Assembly: GCA_030431185.1 (NCBI GenBank)
Contig: JAUIJO010000099.1
Coordinates: forward strand, 1 to 10,604
Length of the DNA stretch: 10,604 nucleotides
DNA from: Gammaproteobacteria bacterium
Lineage (GTDB): Bacteria; Pseudomonadota; Gammaproteobacteria; Xanthomonadales; Xanthomonadaceae
Direction of reading: 5' to 3'
The notes beneath the pieces are model-generated. The model was not told the DNA's origin. It ran no database searches and was given only the letters and a program-made list of their open reading frames with translations. Position 1 is the first letter of the stretch. Every line of letters begins with the position of its first letter. Positions 6,778-10,604 of the stretch are shown in pieces. The translations under genes were made by a program, and so were the position numbers.

Positions 6778-6786
6778 GCGGTTGAA
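6769..6786. promoter_or_regulatory. Candidate ArsR operator: perfect inverted repeat over the start codon
   Basis: TTCAACC (6769-6775) and GGTTGAA (6780-6786) are exact complements, separated by four bases. The arsR ATG (6775-6777) sits in the middle, and the right arm enters the -10 hexamer. A dimeric repressor bound here would block promoter opening and the first codons, as expected of an autoregulator. That this ArsR protein binds it is inferred. Confidence 0.55.
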
Positions 6787-6831
6787 GATAGCGTGTTCCG
6801 CGCGAAAGTCAACCAATCGGTAAAATATTAT
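6785..6831 (-). promoter_or_regulatory. Strong promoter of the ArsR-SRPBCC operon with UP-like element
   Basis: On the minus strand, -35 TTGACT (6812-6807), a 16-base spacer and -10 TATCTT (6790-6785). The expected start is at or one base before the A of the ATG at 6777, giving a leaderless mRNA. Just upstream of the -35 the pure A/T stretch TAATATTTTA (6830-6821) stands out in this GC-rich sequence and occupies the place of a UP element. Confidence 0.7.
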
Positions 6832-6879
6832 CCGTAGGGCCCGATGAACGGTGCGTCTGGCCGCAGCCGGGCGACGGAT

Positions 6880-8139
6880 TCAGTCCCCGCCCAGCCAAGC
6901 CACGGCGCCGCGCCCCGCCCGCAGGCCGCTGGCGAAACAGGCCTGCAACAGGTAGCCACCGGTGGGCGCTTCCCAGTCCAGCATCTCCCCGGCCATGAAA
7001 ACGCCGGGCCGCAAGCGCGCCATCAGGGACGCATCCAGGGCGTCCAGGCTCACGCCACCTGCGGTGCTGATGGCCTCCGCCACCGGGCGGGGCGCGGCCA
7101 GCCGCAACGGCAGTCGCTTGATCGCCCCCGCCAGGGCCGCCGGCGTGTCGAGCGTGCCGGCGGAATGGCACTCGTGGAGCAGGGCTGCCTTGACCCCGGA
7201 CAAGCCGGTCTGGCGGCGCAGGTGTTCGCTGCGGCTGCGCTTGCCGCGCGGTCGCGAGAGTGCGTCTTCCAGTCGGGCGCGCGTGCGTCCGGGCGCCAGG
7301 TCGAGCCATAGCCGCGCCGAACCGTCGCGCTTGATTTCCTCGCGCAGCGGCGCCGAAAGCGCATACACGAGGCTGCCCTCGACCCCCGAACGCGTGGCGA
7401 CGCATTCGCCCTGCACCTGGTGTTCGTGGCCGGCGGCGTCGCGCCAGATGCCGATCACTGGTTTGATCGGCGCTCCTGCATGACGCTCGCTGAAGCGTTC
7501 GCTCCAGCCGACGTCGAAGCCGCAATTGCTGGGTTCCAGGGGTCGCACTTCGACGCCGGCATCCCGCAGCCACGGGACCCAGGCCCCGTCGGACCCCAGT
7601 TGCGGCCAGCTCGCGCCGCCCAGGGCGAGTACGACGGCCCGCGCGTGATGGCTCCGGCGACCCGCGGGGGTATCGAAACAGAGCGCGCCGTCCCCGCCCC
7701 AGCCGGTCCAGCGGTGGTGGACATGGAAGCGCACGCCGCGCTCTCGCAGGCGTCGTACCCAGCCCCTCAGCAGGGGCGCCGCCTTGCGGTCGTCGGGGAA
7801 TACGCGTCCCGACGAGCCCACGTAGGTGCCGACCCCGAGGCCACGGGCCCATTCGCGCAGCGCGTCGGGGTCGAAGTCGTCCAGCCAGGCGCCCATGTCG
7901 GCGGCACGCTCGCGGTAGCGCGCGTCGAAGGCGGGGCGCGACTCGCCGTGGGTCAGGTTGAGGCCACCCTTGCCGGCGATCAGGAATTTGCGTCCCACCG
8001 AGCCCTTGGCCTCGAACAGGTCGACGGCGATGCCTGCCTCGATCGCGATCTCGGCAGCAATGAGGCCAGCGGGTCCGCCCCCGACCACGGCCAGGCCAGG
8101 CAGAACGTCCGGGGCGGGAGGGAGATCGGTGGCGGGCAT
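6880..8139 (-). CDS. NAD(P)/FAD-dependent oxidoreductase, HI0933/YhiN-like (COG2081, TIGR03862 type)
   Basis: 419 residues from the chosen ATG. The Rossmann FAD-binding motif is at the N-terminus (LAVVGGGPAGLIAAE, glycines at 20-25), with the acidic ribose-binding end of strand two at FEAK (42-45). The family signature follows: GRKFLIAGKGGLNLTH (49-64). ALGGASWPQLGSDG lies in the middle, and the C-terminal FAD motif is GVFMAGEMLDWEAPTGGYLLQACFASG. These flavoproteins are widespread in proteobacteria, cytosolic, and of unproven reaction; HI0933-like members are annotated only as oxidoreductases. The frame is open 24 codons further to 8211, but that stretch is in the divergent promoter. The ATG at 8139 comes 14 residues before the first strand and has no strong Shine-Dalgarno. 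A -10-like CATACT lies at 8171-8166. It is divergent from the serine hydrolase. Confidence 0.9.
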   Translation of the reverse strand: MPATDLPPAPDVLPGLAVVGGGPAGLIAAEIAIEAGIAVDLFEAKGSVGRKFLIAGKGGLNLTHGESRPAFDARYRERAADMGAWLDDFDPDALREWARGLGVGTYVGSSGRVFPDDRKAAPLLRGWVRRLRERGVRFHVHHRWTGWGGDGALCFDTPAGRRSHHARAVVLALGGASWPQLGSDGAWVPWLRDAGVEVRPLEPSNCGFDVGWSERFSERHAGAPIKPVIGIWRDAAGHEHQVQGECVATRSGVEGSLVYALSAPLREEIKRDGSARLWLDLAPGRTRARLEDALSRPRGKRSRSEHLRRQTGLSGVKAALLHECHSAGTLDTPAALAGAIKRLPLRLAAPRPVAEAISTAGGVSLDALDASLMARLRPGVFMAGEMLDWEAPTGGYLLQACFASGLRAGRGAVAWLGGD

Positions 8140-8191
8140 CGGCGCAGCGTGGCTCGGGGCGCGCCAGTATGACGCCTGCGCCACCGACTGT

Positions 8192-8210
8192 TGTATCGTC
8201 GGGCGATACA
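8192..8210. promoter_or_regulatory. Candidate operator: TGTATCG-N5-CGATACA inverted repeat
   Basis: The 7-base arms at 8192-8198 and 8204-8210 are perfect complements, separated by TCGGG. The repeat lies in the 89-base gap between the divergent flavoprotein and serine hydrolase starts, just before the hydrolase Shine-Dalgarno (8213-8220). The size fits a dimeric repressor. It could also form a small mRNA hairpin. No regulator gene is adjacent, so the binding protein is unknown. Confidence 0.5.
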
Positions 8211-8228
8211 CGAGGGGGAGTCGAGCAC

Positions 8229-9932
8229 GTGCGAAACGGAAACGAAGGGCCGTCGTCGGCAGCGGTCGTGCGCAGGGCCCGGGACCGCGGCGCGCGCTGG
8301 ATGTCGCTGGCGCTGGCGGGTGCGCTCGCGTTGGCTGGACCCGCGTTCGCGCAGGATGCGGGGACCGCCCCGGCGCAGGCCGATGGCGCCATCGATGCCG
8401 GCGACCGCCTCGCGGGCTTCGACGCCTACGTCGAAGGCGTGCGGGAGACCTTCGACGTGCCGGGGATCGCCGTGGCCATCGTCAAGGACGGGCGCGTGGT
8501 GATGGAGCGCGGCTACGGCCTGCGGTCGCTGGCGCCCGAGGCGGCGGTCGAACCCCGCACCCTGTTCGCGATCGCCTCCAACACCAAGGCCTTCACCGCG
8601 GCCTCGCTGTCGATCCTCGCCGACGAGGGCAAGCTCTCGCTGGACGACCGGGTCATCGACCACCTGCCCTGGTTCCGCATGTCCGACCCCTACATCACGC
8701 AGGAGATGCGCATCCGCGACCTGCTGGCGCACCGGAGCGGACTGGCGCTGGGCGCGGGCGACCTGCTGTACTGGCCGACCACCGACTACACGACGGAAGA
8801 GGTGGCGCGGCGGCTCCGCGACGTGCCGATCGACGGCGGCTTCCGCGCTGGGTACGCCTACGACAACATCCTGTTCGGCGTCGCCCAGCTGGTGATCGAG
8901 GCCGCGAGCGGGCAGTCCTACGCGGATTTCCTGCAGCAGCGCATCTTCGACCCCCTCGGCATGGCCGACACCCGCTTCAACAGCGACGCGCTGCGGCCCG
9001 GCGACAACGTCGCCACGGGCTACGCCAAGGCGGACTTCAAGGACCTGCAACCCGCGCCGAAACTGTCCTGGCACAACGTGTCGGGCGCGGGCGGCATCTA
9101 CTCCAGCGTGCACGACATGACCCGCTGGATGGAGATGCAACTGGCCGGTGGCACCTACACCGACGCCCGAGGCAAGGAGCAGCGCCTCTTCAGCGAAAAG
9201 CGCCAGCAGGAGATGTGGACGGTGCTGACGCCGGTCCCGGTGCGCAAGCCGCCGGTGCCCGAGCTGGCCCCGATGACGCCGGACTTCGCCGGCTACGGCG
9301 AAGCATGGAACCTCACCGACTACCGCGGCGAGAAGCTGGTGTGGCATACCGGCGGCTGGCCTGGCATGGTTTCGCGCCTGACCCTGGTGCCGGACAAGGG
9401 ACTGGGCGTGGTGGTGCTGACCAACGCCGAAGTCGGCGCGGCCTTCCATGCCGTGACCCTGCGTGCCCTGGATCTGATGCTGGACATGCCCCGGACCGAC
9501 TGGACCGCGGCCTACAAGGCGGCCGTCGACAAGGCACGGGAAAAGTCGGACGACGACTGGCAGGCACACCTCGATGCGCGCGACGCGCGTTCCCGCCCGT
9601 CGTTGCCGCTGTCCGCCTACGCCGGGACCTATCGCGACCCCTGGTACGGCGACGTACGCATCGAGCCGCGCGGCGACGGCCTGGTGATGCGGTTCAGCCA
9701 CACGCCGTCCCTGGTCGGCGAGCTGTCGCACTGGCAACACGACACCTTCATCGTGCGCTGGGACGAGCGGTGGCTCAATGCGGATGCGTTCGTGAACTTC
9801 TCGCTCGACCCCGACGGGAAGATCACCGGCGCGCGCATGGAGGCGATCTCGCCCCGGACCGATTTCAGCTTCGATTTCCACCACCTGCGCCTGGTCCCGC
9901 TGGACGAAGAAACCAGGGACGGGGACGAATGA
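8229..9932 (+). CDS. Secreted serine hydrolase, class C beta-lactamase family, with C-terminal DUF3471 domain
   Basis: 567 residues from a GTG start preceded by AGGGGGAG eight bases upstream. The frame also has ATGs at 8169 (no ribosome site, in the promoter) and 8301. The N-terminus is a Sec signal peptide: an Arg-rich n-region, a hydrophobic run, and a cleavage motif AFA before QDAG (about 41/42). The catalytic domain (about 60-410) has all three motifs of the serine beta-lactamase/DD-peptidase fold: SNTK (S117 nucleophile, K120), YDN (Y211-N213) and HTG (373-375). A C-terminal lipocalin-like DUF3471 domain (about 455-560: YAGTYRDPWYGDVRIE, then WQHDTFIVRWDE) follows. Relatives include D-aminopeptidases, esterases and peptide hydrolases; motifs cannot decide, and antibiotic resistance should not be assumed. 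The stop TGA overlaps the ATG of a seven-codon ORF leading to a small hydrophobic protein gene. Confidence 0.92.
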   Translation: MRNGNEGPSSAAVVRRARDRGARWMSLALAGALALAGPAFAQDAGTAPAQADGAIDAGDRLAGFDAYVEGVRETFDVPGIAVAIVKDGRVVMERGYGLRSLAPEAAVEPRTLFAIASNTKAFTAASLSILADEGKLSLDDRVIDHLPWFRMSDPYITQEMRIRDLLAHRSGLALGAGDLLYWPTTDYTTEEVARRLRDVPIDGGFRAGYAYDNILFGVAQLVIEAASGQSYADFLQQRIFDPLGMADTRFNSDALRPGDNVATGYAKADFKDLQPAPKLSWHNVSGAGGIYSSVHDMTRWMEMQLAGGTYTDARGKEQRLFSEKRQQEMWTVLTPVPVRKPPVPELAPMTPDFAGYGEAWNLTDYRGEKLVWHTGGWPGMVSRLTLVPDKGLGVVVLTNAEVGAAFHAVTLRALDLMLDMPRTDWTAAYKAAVDKAREKSDDDWQAHLDARDARSRPSLPLSAYAGTYRDPWYGDVRIEPRGDGLVMRFSHTPSLVGELSHWQHDTFIVRWDERWLNADAFVNFSLDPDGKITGARMEAISPRTDFSFDFHHLRLVPLDEETRDGDE

Positions 9933-9952
9933 CCACGGGGGTCCTGTCATGA
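9929..9952 (+). other. Seven-codon mini-ORF bridging two genes by ATGA overlaps
   Basis: ATG at 9929 overlaps the TGA of the serine hydrolase (ATGA, 9929-9932). It reads MTTGVLS and stops at TGA 9950-9952, which itself overlaps the ATG of the next gene (ATGA, 9949-9952). It could carry terminating ribosomes from one gene to the next. It may be chance; no evidence of a functional peptide is visible. Confidence 0.35.
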
Positions 9953-10101
9953 GCTGGCTGGCCATCGCCGTACTTGCGGTCGGCATCTACCTGGCGTTCA
10001 AGCTGGCGGGTGTCGCGTTCAAGCTGTTGATGTGGGGACTGGTGCTGCTCGCCGCCTACTGGTTGCTGGCGCCGTTGCTGGGCATGCCACGGCCGTTCTG
10101 A
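9949..10101 (+). CDS. Small hydrophobic membrane protein (50 aa), hypothetical
   Basis: The protein reads MSWLAIAVLAVGIYLAFKLA, then GVAFKLLMWGLVLLAAYWLL, then APLLGMPRPF. It is almost wholly hydrophobic, with one strand of small and bulky residues at 2-17 and another at 26-44, broken by K18 and K25. It is best read as two short helices or one long membrane hairpin in the inner membrane. GGGGG (9937-9941) lies seven bases before the ATG as a weak ribosome site. The gene follows the serine hydrolase by 16 bases through a mini-ORF overlapping both, so it is probably co-transcribed and coupled. Codon use is like its neighbours (GC at third positions), and a hairpin follows soon after the stop. 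I do not recognise a family. Coding status rests on hydrophobicity, frame and spacing. Confidence 0.65.
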   Translation: MSWLAIAVLAVGIYLAFKLAGVAFKLLMWGLVLLAAYWLLAPLLGMPRPF

Positions 10102-10108
10102 GCTTGTT

Positions 10109-10125
10109 CTCCCCACCGGGGGGAG
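10109..10125 (+). terminator. Hairpin after the small membrane protein gene
   Basis: CTCCCC (10109-10114) and GGGGAG (10120-10125) form a 6-bp stem with loop ACCGG, seven bases after the stop codon. There is no T-run after it (TTCCGC follows), so it is a weak or factor-dependent terminator at best. Confidence 0.4.
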
Positions 10126-10263
10126 TTCCGCTGATCGTGGCGGCCGGAGAGGCGCCCTTGTCCGGGCGCAGCGAGTCTGGGCGCCGTGCCGCCATGACCG
10201 GGGCGCACAGGGGACCGGTGCGGCGAAGCCCTGCCGGCGGCCGATGGATCCGGCGATTCTGGC

Positions 10264-10285
10264 TCCTTTTGACAAGATAAAAGGA
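10264..10285. repeat. A/T-rich inverted repeat TCCTTTT / AAAAGGA
   Basis: Seven-base perfect arms (10264-10270 and 10279-10285) around GACAAGAT. It is one of the few A/T-rich spots in the window. It includes TTGACA (10269-10274), but no -10 follows at a proper distance, so a promoter is not supported. Confidence 0.35.
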
Positions 10286-10345
10286 ACTCGCACGCGCAGC
10301 GGAGGAAAGCCTTTGACCTTGTCCTGGGGCTCCATCTCCCTCCTG

Positions 10346-10382
10346 GGACGGATTGCGCGAAACAGAACCCATCGTGCGCGGT
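10346..10382 (+). repeat. Degenerate copy of the forward REP-like element
   Basis: Aligned to the forward elements at 10455-10491 and 10568-10604, this 37-base stretch matches at about 30 positions, sharing GCGCGAA and AACCCATCGT. The left arm has decayed (GGACGGAT in place of GGATGGGT), so its stem is largely lost. Confidence 0.6.
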
Positions 10383-10395
10383 ATCCGGAAGTCAT

Positions 10396-10604
10396 GGTGG
10401 GTTTCGCCTTTGGCTCTACCCACCCTACGAGGCGGGGGGAGAGGCAGGGTCGTGGGATGGGTAGCGCGAAGCAAAACCCATTGTTCGTGGTGCCTGCGGC
10501 TGCGCGACGGTGGGTTTCGCCTTTGGCTCTATCCACCCTACGAGGCGGGGGGAGAGGCAGGGTCGTAGGATGGGTAGCGCGAAGCAAAACCCATCGTTCG
10601 TGGT
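10396..10604. repeat. 113-bp tandem array of inverted GTAG stem-loops (REP/REPIN-like), continuing past the window
   Basis: Positions 10396-10491 recur at 10509-10604 with three differences in 96 bases; the period is 113. Each unit has two stem-loops. The reverse element has GGTGGGT (10396-10402), an internal GCC-TTT-GGC hairpin, ACCCACC (10418-10424) and ends in CTAC (10425-10428). The forward element starts GTAG (10565-10568; GTGG at 10452-10455 in copy 1), then GATGGGT, a 13-base loop and ACCCATC. The heads face each other across 23 bases. This layout matches the paired REP elements mobilised by RAYT transposases and the GTAG (SMAG) elements of Stenotrophomonas maltophilia. The second reverse element (10509-10541) has one mismatch in its stem. 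Confidence 0.8.

Larger units (their letters stand above)
10102..10345. other. Gene-free stretch with several hairpins
   Basis: No convincing gene is seen. Open frames exist on both strands but are Arg/Pro-rich, lack ribosome sites and run on into the repeat array. Besides the hairpin at 10109-10125 and the A/T stem at 10264-10285, there is a GCGCCC/GGGCGC stem at 10152-10157/10164-10169. The stretch may be a dispersed intergenic repeat of this genus, but that cannot be shown from one copy. Confidence 0.5.

Noticed and set aside
6778..6816. Upstream ATG extension of the ArsR protein (13 extra residues)
   Set aside because: The extra codons cover the -35 and -10 hexamers. The downstream ATG fits the family N-terminus and the predicted transcript start.
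8229..9932. Calling the serine hydrolase an AmpC beta-lactamase or resistance gene
   Set aside because: The SxxK, YxN and HxG motifs are shared by the whole family. The DUF3471 domain and 567-residue length differ from AmpC, and no AmpR-type regulator is adjacent.
7980..9986. Long minus-strand open frame (668 codons) opposite the serine hydrolase
   Set aside because: Shadow of the hydrolase and of part of the flavoprotein gene; His/Gly/Arg-rich low-information sequence without any motif.
10269..10290. TTGACA as a promoter -35
   Set aside because: No -10 hexamer occurs 16-18 bases downstream, and the motif is explained as part of an A/T inverted repeat.
9865..10587. Minus-strand open frame of 240 codons in the terminal region
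   Set aside because: It translates the REP-like repeats twice and the hairpin region, with Arg/Pro-rich composition and no ribosome site. It is a typical false ORF over dispersed repeats.
10396..10604. CRISPR-like array
   Set aside because: Both parts of the 113-base period are repeats with internal dyad symmetry. There are no unique spacers of even length and no cas genes.

Overview
The window is high-GC bacterial chromosome. Gene content, codon use and intergenic style (leaderless-looking promoters, paired GTAG stem-loops) suggest a gammaproteobacterium of the Xanthomonadaceae (Lysobacter, Luteimonas or Stenotrophomonas type). That placement is an inference from recognition, not from a search. 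I see no phage, plasmid, IS, CRISPR, tRNA or rRNA signals. This is mostly housekeeping and accessory chromosome rather than an island, and I did not find a clearly new defence or biosynthetic system.

Left part (1-3276). The first 66 bases are the start of a minus-strand HPF/RaiA-like ribosome-hibernation gene that runs off the window. Divergent from it is trhO, a short rhodanese-type tRNA U34 hydroxylase. An aldo/keto reductase (minus) converges on trhO and is divergent from an AraC-type regulator. This last pairing resembles the enterobacterial YqhC regulator with its aldehyde reductase.

Middle part (3277-6840), all on the minus strand. It holds a protein-folding pair, an FKBP-type prolyl isomerase lipoprotein followed by htpG (bacterial Hsp90), with a heat-shock (RpoH) promoter-like sequence directly before htpG. 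Upstream of these lies a two-gene operon: an ArsR-family repressor and an SRPBCC/AHSA1-like protein, overlapping by ATGA. The operon has a strong -35/-10, an AT-rich upstream element and a perfect inverted repeat centred on the start codon. This suggests a leaderless, autoregulated transcript.

Right part (6841-10604). A COG2081/HI0933-like flavoprotein (minus) and a secreted class C beta-lactamase-like serine hydrolase with a C-terminal DUF3471 domain (plus) are divergent. They share a short intergenic region with a perfect 7-bp inverted repeat. A 50-residue hydrophobic protein gene follows the hydrolase, linked to it by a seven-codon mini-ORF with an ATGA overlap at each end. The last 500 bases are gene-free: several hairpins, then a 113-bp tandem array of inverted GTAG/CTAC stem-loops (REP/REPIN-like) that continues past the window edge.
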